Of a stretch of 64,000 nt of DNA, positions 45,277-54,593 are shown piece by piece; positions within the stretch are counted from its first letter, which is position 1, and every line of letters begins with the position of its first letter. The notes below the pieces were generated by a model. That model did no database searches, was not told where the DNA came from, and saw only the letters and a list, made by a program, of their open reading frames with translations. The stretch is from Streptococcus sp. oral taxon 058 str. F0407 (GTDB lineage Bacteria > Bacillota > Bacilli > Lactobacillales > Streptococcaceae): contig NZ_JH378879.1 in assembly GCF_000235485.1 (NCBI RefSeq), positions 33,715 through 97,714 of the forward strand, in the 5' to 3' direction. Position numbers and translations under genes: made by a program.

Positions 45277-47928
45277 ATGTCTAAACAACTTTCACCTAAA
45301 TACAATCCAGCCGAGGTTGAGGCTGGTCGTTACCAAAAATGGCTTGATGCGGATGTTTTCAAGCCTTCAGGCGATCAAAAGGCTAAGCCTTATTCGATCG
45401 TTATTCCACCACCAAACGTAACTGGGAAACTTCACCTTGGTCACGCTTGGGATACAACTTTGCAGGATATCATCATCCGTCAAAAACGCATGCAAGGTTT
45501 TGATACGCTTTGGCTTCCGGGTATGGACCACGCAGGGATTGCCACTCAGGCTAAGGTTGAGCAGCGCTTGCGCGGTGAGGGCATTACGCGTTATGACCTC
45601 GGTCGTGAAAAATTCCTCGAGAAAGTCTGGGAATGGAAAGATGAGTATGCCACTACTATCAAGGAACAATGGGGCAAGATGGGGCTCTCTGTAGACTACT
45701 CTCGTGAGCGTTTCACCCTTGACGAAGGTTTGTCAAAAGCCGTCCGTAAGGTCTTTGTCGATCTTTATAAGAAAGGCTGGATCTACCGTGGTGAGTTTAT
45801 CATCAACTGGGACCCAGCAGCTCGCACAGCCCTTTCTGATATCGAGGTGATCCACAAGGATGTCGAAGGTGCCTTCTACCACATGAACTACATGCTGGAA
45901 GACGGCTCACGCGCCCTTGAAGTTGCGACCACTCGTCCTGAGACCATGTTTGGGGACGTAGCTGTTGCAGTCAATCCAGAAGACCCACGCTACAAGGATT
46001 TGATTGGCCAACATGTCATCCTTCCAATCGCTAATAAACTCATCCCAATCGTTGGAGATGAGCACGCAGATCCTGAGTTTGGTACGGGTGTCGTGAAAAT
46101 CACACCTGCCCACGATCCAAACGACTTCTTAGTTGGTCAACGTCACAACTTGCCACAAGTCAACGTCATGAACGACGACGGAACTATGAATGACTTGGCC
46201 TTTGAATTTGCAGGCATGGACCGTTTTGAAGCTCGTAAGGCGGTCGTTGCTAAGTTGGAAGAAATCGGTGCCCTTGTTAAAATCGAAAAACGTGTCCACA
46301 GTGTTGGTCACTCAGAGCGTACAGGTGTCGTGGTTGAACCACGCTTGTCTACGCAATGGTTCGTTAAGATGGACCAATTGGCGAAAAATGCCATCGCCAA
46401 CCAAGACACAGACGACAAGGTAGAATTCTACCCACCTCGTTTCAACGATACCTTCCTTCAATGGATGGAAAATGTCCACGACTGGGTTATCTCACGTCAG
46501 CTCTGGTGGGGTCACCAAATCCCTGCTTGGTACAATTCTGAGGGTGAAATGTATGTCGGTGAAGAAGCTCCAGAAGGCGACGGATGGACTCAGGACGAAG
46601 ACGTCTTAGATACTTGGTTCAGTTCGGCCCTTTGGCCATTCTCAACTATGGGCTGGCCGGATGTTGACTCAGAAGACTTTAAACGTTATTATCCAACATC
46701 AACTTTGGTGACTGGTTATGATATTATTCCGTTTTGGGTGTCTCGGATGATTTTCCAAGGTTTGGAATTTACTGGCAAGTCGCCATTCAAAAATGCCTTG
46801 ATTCATGGTCTCATTCGTGATGAGCAAGGACGCAAGATGTCGAAATCTCTCGGTAACGGGATTGATCCAATGGATGTTATTGATAAGTACGGAACAGATA
46901 GCCTTCGTTGGTTCCTTTCAAACGGTTCTGCACCAGGGCAAGACGTGCGCTTCTCTTACGAGAAAATGGATGCTTCATGGAACTTCATTAACAAGATCTG
47001 GAACATCTCTCGCTACATCCTCATGAACAATGAAGGTTTGACTCTTGAGCAAGCAACGGCTAATGTCGAAAAAGTTGTTAACAAGGAAGCTGGAAATGTC
47101 ACAGACCGCTGGATTCTCCACAACCTCAATGAAACCATCGGAAAAGTCACTGAAAACTTTGACAAGTTTGAGTTTGGTGTTGCTGGCCACATCCTCTACA
47201 ACTTCATCTGGGATGAGTTTGCGGACTGGTACGTTGAGTTGACCAAGGAAGTCCTTTATAGCGATAACGAAGAAGAGAAAGTCATCACACGTTCTGTTCT
47301 CCTTTATACTTTGGACAAGATCCTTCGTCTTCTTCACCCAATCATGCCATTTGTGACAGAGGAAATCTTTGGACAAATCTCAGAAGGTTCTATCGTCACA
47401 GCTGCTTACCCAACTGTCAACCCAGCCTTTGAAGACCTTGTAGCTCACACAGGTGTCGAAAGTCTCAAGGACTTGATTCGTGCCGTTCGGAATGCGCGTG
47501 CGGAAGTAAATGTAGCACCAAGCAAGCCTATCACGATTCTCGTGAAAACTAGCGATAGCGACTTGGAAGCCTTCTTTAACAGCAATGTCAACTACATCAA
47601 ACGCTTCACAAATCCAGAACACTTGGAAATCGCATCAACCATCCCTGTACCTGAACTCGCTATGTCAAGCGTCATCACAGGAGCAGAAATCTATCTGCCA
47701 CTGGCAGATCTCCTCAATGTCGAAGAAGAACTCGCTCGTCTGGACAAGGAACTCGCTAAATGGCAAAAAGAACTGGACATGGTCGGTAAAAAGCTCTCTA
47801 ACGAACGCTTCGTAGCCAATGCCAAACCAGAAGTCGTCCAAAAAGAACGCGACAAACAAGCCGACTATCAAGCTAAGTACGATGCGACAGTCGCACGTAT
47901 TGATGAGATGAGGAAGTTGGTTAAATAA
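45277..47928 (+). CDS. valS: Valyl-tRNA synthetase
   Basis: 883 residues, full length. Charges tRNA-Val. Class I signatures: [16 protein letters not shown] (HIGH variant HLGH, about residue 49), the editing domain ([19 protein letters not shown]), [14 protein letters not shown] (KMSKS), the anticodon-binding domain, and the C-terminal coiled-coil arm ([27 protein letters not shown]). AGAAAGGACACAC precedes the ATG. The gene no longer follows its T-box directly: the accessory genes intervene, and the 146 nt upstream hold only a poor promoter candidate (CCGACA, 19 nt, TATAAA). It may depend on long read-through from the T-box or on an unrecognised promoter. Confidence 0.98.
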   Translation: MSKQLSPKYNPAEVEAGRYQKWLDADVFKPSGDQKAKPYSIVIPPPNVTGKLHLGHAWDTTLQDIIIRQKRMQGFDTLWLPGMDHAGIATQAKVEQRLRGEGITRYDLGREKFLEKVWEWKDEYATTIKEQWGKMGLSVDYSRERFTLDEGLSKAVRKVFVDLYKKGWIYRGEFIINWDPAARTALSDIEVIHKDVEGAFYHMNYMLEDGSRALEVATTRPETMFGDVAVAVNPEDPRYKDLIGQHVILPIANKLIPIVGDEHADPEFGTGVVKITPAHDPNDFLVGQRHNLPQVNVMNDDGTMNDLAFEFAGMDRFEARKAVVAKLEEIGALVKIEKRVHSVGHSERTGVVVEPRLSTQWFVKMDQLAKNAIANQDTDDKVEFYPPRFNDTFLQWMENVHDWVISRQLWWGHQIPAWYNSEGEMYVGEEAPEGDGWTQDEDVLDTWFSSALWPFSTMGWPDVDSEDFKRYYPTSTLVTGYDIIPFWVSRMIFQGLEFTGKSPFKNALIHGLIRDEQGRKMSKSLGNGIDPMDVIDKYGTDSLRWFLSNGSAPGQDVRFSYEKMDASWNFINKIWNISRYILMNNEGLTLEQATANVEKVVNKEAGNVTDRWILHNLNETIGKVTENFDKFEFGVAGHILYNFIWDEFADWYVELTKEVLYSDNEEEKVITRSVLLYTLDKILRLLHPIMPFVTEEIFGQISEGSIVTAAYPTVNPAFEDLVAHTGVESLKDLIRAVRNARAEVNVAPSKPITILVKTSDSDLEAFFNSNVNYIKRFTNPEHLEIASTIPVPELAMSSVITGAEIYLPLADLLNVEEELARLDKELAKWQKELDMVGKKLSNERFVANAKPEVVQKERDKQADYQAKYDATVARIDEMRKLVK

Positions 47929-47935
47929 ACATAGA

Positions 47936-47960
47936 AACACGGTGGAATGCCGTGTTTTTT
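47936..47960 (+). terminator. Terminator of valS
   Basis: AACACGG-tggaatg-CCGTGTT with TTTTT. Confidence 0.85.
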
Positions 47961-47969
47961 TGGTATAAT
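47961..47969 (+). promoter_or_regulatory. Promoter of the methyltransferase cassette
   Basis: Extended -10 TGGTATAAT immediately after the valS terminator U-run; the start site would be near 47,976, about 20 nt before the first start codon. Confidence 0.65.
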
Positions 47970-47994
47970 GAATACAAACAATAAATAACGTAAG

Positions 47995-49683
47995 ATGATA
48001 ACAGGTAAAATTGTGAAAAGTAATAAGAAAATAAAGAGATTAACTGTGATTGACTTTTTCTGCGGAGCAGGTGGTTTTTCGGAAGGATTTCGTAGAGCAG
48101 GCTATGATGTCATTATGGGTATTGATGTTTGGCAACCAGCAATCACGACTCATAATTTTAACCATGGGTTAAACGATAAAGTTAAGAGCGTGCTTGATTT
48201 TGAAGATATTGATGAAATCAATAAGTTGCCAGACTCGGATATTATCATTGGTAGTCCCCCATGTCAATTATTTTCTCTTTCTAATCAAGGCGGGAATGCT
48301 AACAAAGATTTTGGTATCCATATGATTAATACTTTTTTTAAGGTAATTGCTGTAAAGAAATTTCAAAAGAATTCTAAACTAAAAGCATGGTTAATGGAAA
48401 ATGTTCCAAATTCTCAAAACTATGTTCAAGAGGAGTATACTTTTGAAGAACTGGATTTAGTTGATTGGGCTATTTCACAAGGACTTAATCCAAAATCTGT
48501 TGCCATAAAATCCAAATATAATGGTGGAGTTTTACAAGCAGATGATTATGGTACTGCACAGACAAGGCGAAGGTTCGTCAGTGGGGAAATAACTAAGACT
48601 GGCGAATTTCCGTTTCCTGATAGGGTTCCTAAGGAGAAAGTTACTTTAAATAAATTATTTAGAAATTTTCCAAATCCTTTAAATCAGGCGCCTGTGAAAT
48701 TTGTAACAGATCCGAATTATCCAAATGAGTCTGTTAAGTTTGAGAATTTTAAAGATCATTTTTATGACACAGGCGTCTATCAAGTACAGTGGCAAAAAGC
48801 TAGGGATTTAAAACAAAGACATCCTTATATGGGTAAGATGTCATTTCCAGAAAATATGGATAAGCCAAGCCGGACAATTATGGCTACACAGTCAGCTAGT
48901 ACTAGGGAGGCTATCCTATATAAATCGGATTGTAATAGAAAAGGTGATGGCGAGTATCGATTGCCAACTATCAGAGAAGCAGCTTGTATTATGGGATATC
49001 CTCTAGATTATCAATTCTTCGGTGATGAGTCTACAAAGTGGAGACAAATCGGAAATGCTGTTTGCGTTCAATTATCTTTTGCTTTAGCTGTGAAAATTTT
49101 AGAACTAATAAATTCACCACTATTACCTGCTAAGATTATAGATAAAGATCTAAGTCAATTTAAATATTTGGATAATAAAAGAATTAAAGATTTCAATAAT
49201 CCTCCTACGCGAAGTGAAAAAGCATTGTTTAGACAATTTCCTATTAAATCAGGAAATATGACTGTTGATTTAACTAATAAAGTTAATGGAGAAAGTGGAA
49301 ATTGGGGTGTTGTTGCACATGCGGGTACAGGGAAAGGCTTCAAAAGTATAATTATCTCCCGTTCTAATCAAATGGAAGCTAAAAAACTTCTTCGTAAATT
49401 AAAACCTGATTTAATTGAGGAATTGAAAAATAACGAAATTCTTAGGAAATACTCGATAAAACAATTAAATTTAGAAAATAAAAAGTATGGTTTCTTTTCG
49501 GATGATGTTTCACATCCATATTATATCATCAATTATATTGGCAAATTAATATACAACCATATAGATAATAACGACATTGAGGTTGATGTTTCTGGAACAG
49601 AGTTCACTCGACTTAAGGATAAGATTCCATTGAGCCAGTTGATGTCTATTTACCTAGTCCCGATAATAATTTACGGAAAATAA
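47995..49683 (+). CDS. C5-cytosine DNA methyltransferase with long C-terminal extension
   Basis: 562 residues. Catalytic motifs of 5mC methyltransferases are intact: motif I IDFFCGAGGFSEGF (residues 19-32, SAM binding), motif IV GSPPCQLFS with nucleophile C90, motif VI ENVPNS, motif VIII QTRRRFV (about 186) and motif X QIGNAVCVQL (about 351). The target-recognition region lies between VIII and X. About 205 residues follow motif X; they contain NGESGNWGVVAHAGTGKGFKS and a long charged helix and match nothing I recognise. It is AT-rich, has its own promoter and a weak Shine-Dalgarno. It leads a cassette with a ParB-like and a PLD-helicase gene, so its likely role is self-modification of host DNA. 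Confidence 0.92.
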   Translation: MITGKIVKSNKKIKRLTVIDFFCGAGGFSEGFRRAGYDVIMGIDVWQPAITTHNFNHGLNDKVKSVLDFEDIDEINKLPDSDIIIGSPPCQLFSLSNQGGNANKDFGIHMINTFFKVIAVKKFQKNSKLKAWLMENVPNSQNYVQEEYTFEELDLVDWAISQGLNPKSVAIKSKYNGGVLQADDYGTAQTRRRFVSGEITKTGEFPFPDRVPKEKVTLNKLFRNFPNPLNQAPVKFVTDPNYPNESVKFENFKDHFYDTGVYQVQWQKARDLKQRHPYMGKMSFPENMDKPSRTIMATQSASTREAILYKSDCNRKGDGEYRLPTIREAACIMGYPLDYQFFGDESTKWRQIGNAVCVQLSFALAVKILELINSPLLPAKIIDKDLSQFKYLDNKRIKDFNNPPTRSEKALFRQFPIKSGNMTVDLTNKVNGESGNWGVVAHAGTGKGFKSIIISRSNQMEAKKLLRKLKPDLIEELKNNEILRKYSIKQLNLENKKYGFFSDDVSHPYYIINYIGKLIYNHIDNNDIEVDVSGTEFTRLKDKIPLSQLMSIYLVPIIIYGK

Positions 49684-49700
49684 ATGAATGGAGAATGAAA

Positions 49701-50963
49701 ATGAATTATGATTTAAATGAATTGATAAAAAATGGAGATATTGAAAAAACAACTTTAACAAAACGATTGACTATTGGGGGAGAAACAAAAGACTATCCAG
49801 TATATAAATTTCCGTTAGAATGTTTATATTATAATGATCAAAATGGTCGTATTAATACGGTTTACCATCAGTACATATCAAATCATGGTAAATTAACACC
49901 AGAAATTGGAGATTCGAAATATAATGAAATATTTGAAAAATTTATTTTTGAGTCTAAAAAGCAAGCTTTGAAAGATACAAAAAAATCTATAGAAGAGAGA
50001 GGACAGCAAGAACCGGGGGTTATTCTTGCTGACGGAAGAGTGATTGATGGGAATAGAAGATTTACAGCTCTTCGTAAGATTCAAAAAGGAAGCAACATTA
50101 GACGGTATTTTGAAGCAGCGATACTTTCTTTTGATATTCATAATAAAATTGATGAGAAGAAAATAAAAGAATTAGAATTAGATTTACAGCTTGCAAGAGA
50201 AGAGAGAGTTAGCTATGATCCAATTGATCGAATTTTTGATGTATATAATACTATTGAAGTTCAGAAATTAATGACCCCCGAAGAATATAAGCAAGCTAGT
50301 GGTGCTGGAAATACGAGAGGGATTAATCGAGATTTAAGACTTGCTAAGTTAATTAAAGATTTTCTTAAGATTGTTTCACCAGGCGGAAAACCGGAAGATA
50401 AATTTTATATAGCAAGAGAATTGAATTTGGATGGTCCTATAGAATCAATTGAACCGCAATTATCCAAATTGGAACGAAAGAAAGACAAAAAACAAAAAGC
50501 AATTAAAATGAATGTCCTTACAATTCTAGCTGTACAAATTGCTAAGTCAGAAATTGGAGATAGAGACATTACAAGAAAAATTCGAGATGTTAAAGATAAT
50601 ATTTTAAATAATCCTGAAATAAAAAAATATTTCACTGAAGCTACTGATGAACATGTGGACAGAATTATTGAGTTCTTTGAAACTAATCCAATAAAACAAG
50701 CAAGCGATTTAAAAGATAATTTTAATAAAAATCCTGAAATTGCAGAAGTGGCGAGTAGCTTATTACAAACAACGAATAGACTATCAAATAAAGGAGAGGC
50801 TGCAGCAGACCGTAGACAATCTTTAGTAAAGCTACAGGAAATTTTTGATATTTTAGAAGCTATGACCCATGATGATTTAAAAGCACTTCATGAGAATGAA
50901 TATTTTGAAGCTAAAAAAATTCTTCAAGAAATTCGAGATTTAACGTATAAGCTATCTAGATAG
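49701..50963 (+). CDS. ParB/Srx-fold protein in the methyltransferase cassette
   Basis: 420 residues from the ATG at 49,701; an in-frame ATG at 49,695 overlaps GGAGAA. Residues about 95-130 align with the ParB N-terminal (ParB/Srx) domain: SIEERGQQEPGVIL corresponds to ParB's S-I-x-x-x-G-x-x-x-P, and VIDGNRRFTAL (114-124) to the GxRR box that in ParB binds CTP. In canonical ParB the box is GERR; here it is GNRR. The rest is helical and highly charged (LERKKDKKQKAIKMN, ITRKIRDVKDNILNN), with no helix-turn-helix I can be sure of. It begins 17 nt after the methyltransferase and ends 14 nt before the helicase. Suggested role: DNA-loading or specificity factor. Confidence 0.75.
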   Translation: MNYDLNELIKNGDIEKTTLTKRLTIGGETKDYPVYKFPLECLYYNDQNGRINTVYHQYISNHGKLTPEIGDSKYNEIFEKFIFESKKQALKDTKKSIEERGQQEPGVILADGRVIDGNRRFTALRKIQKGSNIRRYFEAAILSFDIHNKIDEKKIKELELDLQLAREERVSYDPIDRIFDVYNTIEVQKLMTPEEYKQASGAGNTRGINRDLRLAKLIKDFLKIVSPGGKPEDKFYIARELNLDGPIESIEPQLSKLERKKDKKQKAIKMNVLTILAVQIAKSEIGDRDITRKIRDVKDNILNNPEIKKYFTEATDEHVDRIIEFFETNPIKQASDLKDNFNKNPEIAEVASSLLQTTNRLSNKGEAAADRRQSLVKLQEIFDILEAMTHDDLKALHENEYFEAKKILQEIRDLTYKLSR

Positions 50964-50977
50964 ATTTAGGGGGGATT

Positions 50978-53647
50978 ATGGTATTTTCTCAAGTTTTAAG
51001 AAGTAAAATTCAACCAACTTATCAGAGTAAAAATTTGGTTCAAGAATTTTATGAACCAATATTGTCTGAAGCAAATATATATAGAAGGGTATCTGCTTAT
51101 TTTTCTAGTGAAGGTTTAGCTTTGTATTCAAAAGGATTGGATAAGTTGTTCGATAACAATGGCTTTGCACAATTTATTATTTCAACAGATATTTCTGAAG
51201 AAGATTTTTTTAAAATACAAGAAGGTTATGAACTCAAAAAAACTTTAGAGCAATTAACTAGACAGCTAAAACAATCGGTATTAAATAATAAAACCAAAGA
51301 ATCGTTAGGGAATTTAGCTTTTATGATTGCAAATGGTAATGCGGAGGTAAAATTCGCGATTATTCCATCTGGAAAAGGGATATTTCATGATAAATTTGGA
51401 TTAATTAGTTCGGATAAGGATATTATTTTCTTTAATGGTTCTGTTAATGAAACCAAAAATGGATTGGAATTAAATTATGAAAGCATATCTGTAGATGTTT
51501 CTTGGGACACAAGTATCAATGTACAGTCTAGAATACAGACGAATGAGAAACGATTTGAACGACTGTGGAATAACGAAGAGCCTAATATTCTCACTGTAGA
51601 TGCTACAGAAGTAGTCTATTCTGAGTTAAAGAAATATCAGATTCATTCTTCAATTAATCTTGAGGATACAAAAGATTCGGTCTTTGAGGGTGTCTATTTT
51701 TGTATGAAAGATGAAACAACGGTTTTTCGTCAAGATAGTTCTTTTAATAGAATCACTAGTATCGATAGGTATCTAAACCTGGAATCGGATTTATCAGAAG
51801 AATATTTTGAAGAGGATAACTCAACTATTAAGAATGAATTTTCTTACAAGGATATTGAGTATGTTATTGAAGTTACGAAGAAAAGATGTGAGAGAAGGGG
51901 TATATTAGTCAAGATATCGGATGATGTTCGGGAATATCTAAATTCAAATCGGTATTCTATTGAACAATATAAGAAATTAGGTATTTATTTAAAGTCTCCT
52001 GAACAATACGCAATTCACGGAGAGCAAGAAAAGTTTGAAGAGTTTGTTTCTGTAGTTGGTTCAGAGGTTATTCGACCATTTAAAAAGTTGCAACTTGAGG
52101 CGGCTTTCTATGAATACAGGATGGCTAGAGCTGCGAACTTTTCCGTGCCAGGTTCTGGTAAGACTGCGATGATTTTAGCTGTTTTTGCATTTTTGAATTC
52201 CTCGAAAGTTGAAAGTGAGCATGTGGATAATCTATTGGTTATTTGTCCTATTAATGCTTTCAACAGTTGGAAAGAAGAATTTAAACAAGTATTTGGAAAT
52301 AAGAAACAGTTAGAAGTAATTGATTGTCAAAGTTCTAAAGATTTTGCTTTCGATTTATCTTTGAACTGGAAAATATCGAATCTTGTATTAGTGAATTATG
52401 AATCGTTGACAAAATACAAAGACAAGTTACAGGAATTGTTGTCAATTAAGACAATGATTGTCTTTGATGAAGTTCATAGAATAAAAAATCCTTTTGGCAT
52501 TCGTGCTCAGGCTGCTTTGGAACTAGTTAAAAATTTGCGATTTAAATTTGTTTTAACAGGAACTCCAATACCTAATTCATATCAAGATATTTATAATTTT
52601 CTTCACTTATTGTATGCAAATGAATACAATGCATTTTTTAGATGGAATTTAGATGAATTAAAAAATCCTAGTGTTAGGAAAATTGATGAAATAAACAAAG
52701 CTTTGATGCCCTTCTTCTGGCGCTTAAATAAGAACGATTTGGGGGTGCCTAAACCGGAACCAGATATATTTTTTGTTGTGGAACCTAGCGAGGAACAGAA
52801 ACAATTAGCACAGTCCATATACTATAACGAATCGTCGAGTTTAGCCAGATTAATTCGATTGATACAAGCGTCCACAAATCCTGAATTACTTAACAAAAGG
52901 ATTGAATATAAAGATATGTGGTTTGCAGACGATAATGATAAAAATGACACAATAGAAATTTCGGAAGATTTGTTTTATAGTAGATTAGAAACACCCTCTA
53001 TTTCAGCTATAAAAGAGGCAAAAGGATATGATGAGTATGATTTTTCAAGTATGATTTCTCCTAAATTTGAAAAAGGTATTCAAAAAATTCAAGAGCTGGT
53101 ATCTGAAGGGAAAAAAGTTATAGTCTGGGCAATTTTTGTTAATACAATGAAAAAAATCAAAAATAGACTTAACCAAATGGGGATTCAAGCTAATTTAATT
53201 TATGGAGGTACAGAAGTTTCTGATAGACAAAAATTAATTAATGATTTTCGCTTTGGTGATACTATGGTAATGATTTCTAATCCTCAAACATTAGGTGAGT
53301 CAGTATCGCTTCATAGAGAAGTACATGATGCCCTGTATTTTGAGTATAATTTTAATTTAACTTTCATGCTTCAATCTCGAGATAGAATTCACAGACTAGG
53401 TCTAGAGGATAATCAATATACCAGATATTATTATTTGCAAACAAAATCTGAACCAGCTGATAGTGGTAATGCAGGCTATGTTGATGAGAAAATATATAGA
53501 AAATTGAAGAAGAAAGAAGAAACTATGTATAATGCTATTGATAATGGCGATTTAAAAATAGAATTTTCTCAAAATGAGATAGATGAAGCAATTAGCATTA
53601 TTGATGAGGAACGGAAGCGTATTATAAAAAATACTGAGTTAAAATGA
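50978..53647 (+). CDS. PLD-type nuclease fused to SNF2-like helicase
   Basis: 889 residues. N-terminal domain (about 1-210): a phospholipase-D-type nuclease half-site, with FHDKFGLI (H137, K139), an N/S pair in FFNGSVNET and the downstream Glu (GLELNYES), as in PLD restriction nucleases such as BfiI and NgoAVII. A single HxK suggests dimerisation. A linker of ~130 residues follows. From about 370 an SF2/SNF2 motor: Walker A VPGSGKTAM (K395), motif II DEVH (497-500), motif III LTGTPIPNS, and in lobe 2 GGTEVSDRQKLINDF and motif VI LQSRDRIHRLGL (about 798). AGGGGGG precedes the ATG. It is the presumed ATP-dependent restriction effector of the cassette. No B3 or other recognition domain is evident. 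Confidence 0.88.
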   Translation: MVFSQVLRSKIQPTYQSKNLVQEFYEPILSEANIYRRVSAYFSSEGLALYSKGLDKLFDNNGFAQFIISTDISEEDFFKIQEGYELKKTLEQLTRQLKQSVLNNKTKESLGNLAFMIANGNAEVKFAIIPSGKGIFHDKFGLISSDKDIIFFNGSVNETKNGLELNYESISVDVSWDTSINVQSRIQTNEKRFERLWNNEEPNILTVDATEVVYSELKKYQIHSSINLEDTKDSVFEGVYFCMKDETTVFRQDSSFNRITSIDRYLNLESDLSEEYFEEDNSTIKNEFSYKDIEYVIEVTKKRCERRGILVKISDDVREYLNSNRYSIEQYKKLGIYLKSPEQYAIHGEQEKFEEFVSVVGSEVIRPFKKLQLEAAFYEYRMARAANFSVPGSGKTAMILAVFAFLNSSKVESEHVDNLLVICPINAFNSWKEEFKQVFGNKKQLEVIDCQSSKDFAFDLSLNWKISNLVLVNYESLTKYKDKLQELLSIKTMIVFDEVHRIKNPFGIRAQAALELVKNLRFKFVLTGTPIPNSYQDIYNFLHLLYANEYNAFFRWNLDELKNPSVRKIDEINKALMPFFWRLNKNDLGVPKPEPDIFFVVEPSEEQKQLAQSIYYNESSSLARLIRLIQASTNPELLNKRIEYKDMWFADDNDKNDTIEISEDLFYSRLETPSISAIKEAKGYDEYDFSSMISPKFEKGIQKIQELVSEGKKVIVWAIFVNTMKKIKNRLNQMGIQANLIYGGTEVSDRQKLINDFRFGDTMVMISNPQTLGESVSLHREVHDALYFEYNFNLTFMLQSRDRIHRLGLEDNQYTRYYYLQTKSEPADSGNAGYVDEKIYRKLKKKEETMYNAIDNGDLKIEFSQNEIDEAISIIDEERKRIIKNTELK

Positions 53648-53763
53648 AATCAGTTTACTTTCAACTAAATACCGCTATTTTAAAGGTTTGTATCTTAAAT
53701 TTACCATATGATAAAATCAATTGATTTTTACTTAATAAATCATAGACAAATCTATTTTAACCT

Positions 53764-53792
53764 TTGACTATTCCGCAAAATTATCGTACAAT
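53764..53792 (+). promoter_or_regulatory. Promoter of rpoE
   Basis: TTGACT (53,764-53,769), 17-nt spacer, TACAAT (53,787-53,792). The ~115 nt between the cassette stop and this promoter contain one A/T palindrome (AAAATCAATTGATTTT, 53,713-53,728) that may end the cassette transcript. Confidence 0.8.
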
Positions 53793-53864
53793 AAAGAGTA
53801 CATGATAAAATGAGGTCAGAGTCTGTTCGCTCTGGCGATAGTAGTAAAAATGAGGAGAAACGCT

Positions 53865-54455
53865 TTGGAATTAGAAGTATTTGCTGGGCAAGAAAAAAGT
53901 GAACTATCTATGATTGAGGTAGCGCGTGCTATCTTGGAACTTCGTGGTCGCGACCATGAGATGCATTTTAGCGATCTTGTAAATGAAATTCAAAACTATC
54001 TTGGAACATCAAACAGCGATATCCGCGAAGCCTTGCCTTTGTTCTACACAGAGTTGAACTTTGACGGTAGCTTCATCTCTCTTGGGGACAACAAATGGGG
54101 GCTTCGTTCATGGTATGGTGTGGACGAAATCGACGAAGAAATCATCGCTCTTGAAGAAAGTGACGACGATGAAGTAGCACCAAAAGCTAAGAAAAAACGT
54201 GTCAATGCCTTCATGGACGGCGATTCAGATGCCATTGACTACAATGCAGATGATCCCGAAGACGAAGATGCATACGAAGCAGATCCAGCTCTTTCTTACG
54301 ATGATGAAAATCCAGATGATGAGAAAAATGAAGTGGAAGCTTATGATGCAGAAATCAACGAAATCGCGCCTGATGACTTGGGTGAAGATGTAGAACTCAA
54401 CGAAGAAGACGACGAGTTTTCAGATGATGACGCTGAAACGAGTGACGAAGTATAA
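53865..54455 (+). CDS. rpoE: RNA polymerase delta subunit
   Basis: 196 residues from TTG at 53,865, chosen because the GAGGAG ribosome site at 53,852-53,857 overlaps the earlier in-frame ATG (53,850), and because the product then begins [15 protein letters not shown] as in pneumococcus. Delta displaces nucleic acid from RNA polymerase, aids enzyme recycling and tunes promoter sensitivity to initiating NTPs. The N-terminal ~90 residues form the folded HARE-HTH domain ([21 protein letters not shown]). The remaining half is a disordered tail consisting largely of Asp and Glu, preceded by a basic patch (KAKKKR). Confidence 0.95.
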   Translation: MELEVFAGQEKSELSMIEVARAILELRGRDHEMHFSDLVNEIQNYLGTSNSDIREALPLFYTELNFDGSFISLGDNKWGLRSWYGVDEIDEEIIALEESDDDEVAPKAKKKRVNAFMDGDSDAIDYNADDPEDEDAYEADPALSYDDENPDDEKNEVEAYDAEINEIAPDDLGEDVELNEEDDEFSDDDAETSDEV

Positions 54456-54465
54456 GAAGCCTCAC

Positions 54466-54494
54466 AGAGGAGATCAGTTTGATCTTCTCTTTTT
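54466..54494 (+). terminator. Terminator of rpoE
   Basis: AGAGGAGATC ... GATCTTCTCT followed by TTTT. Confidence 0.85.
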
Positions 54495-54593
54495 ATTTGT
54501 CGGGAGAGAGTTGATGATTTCCTTGAAATCAGGGGCTAGAAGGTGTAAAATAAAAGTAGGAAGTTGAGCATTTTTCAAAGGAGGTGCCTGCCG

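Noticed and set aside
47995..53647. The cassette as a prophage or ICE fragment
   Set aside because: No integrase, transfer, replication or structural genes and no flanking att-like repeats were seen; only the three cassette genes are present.
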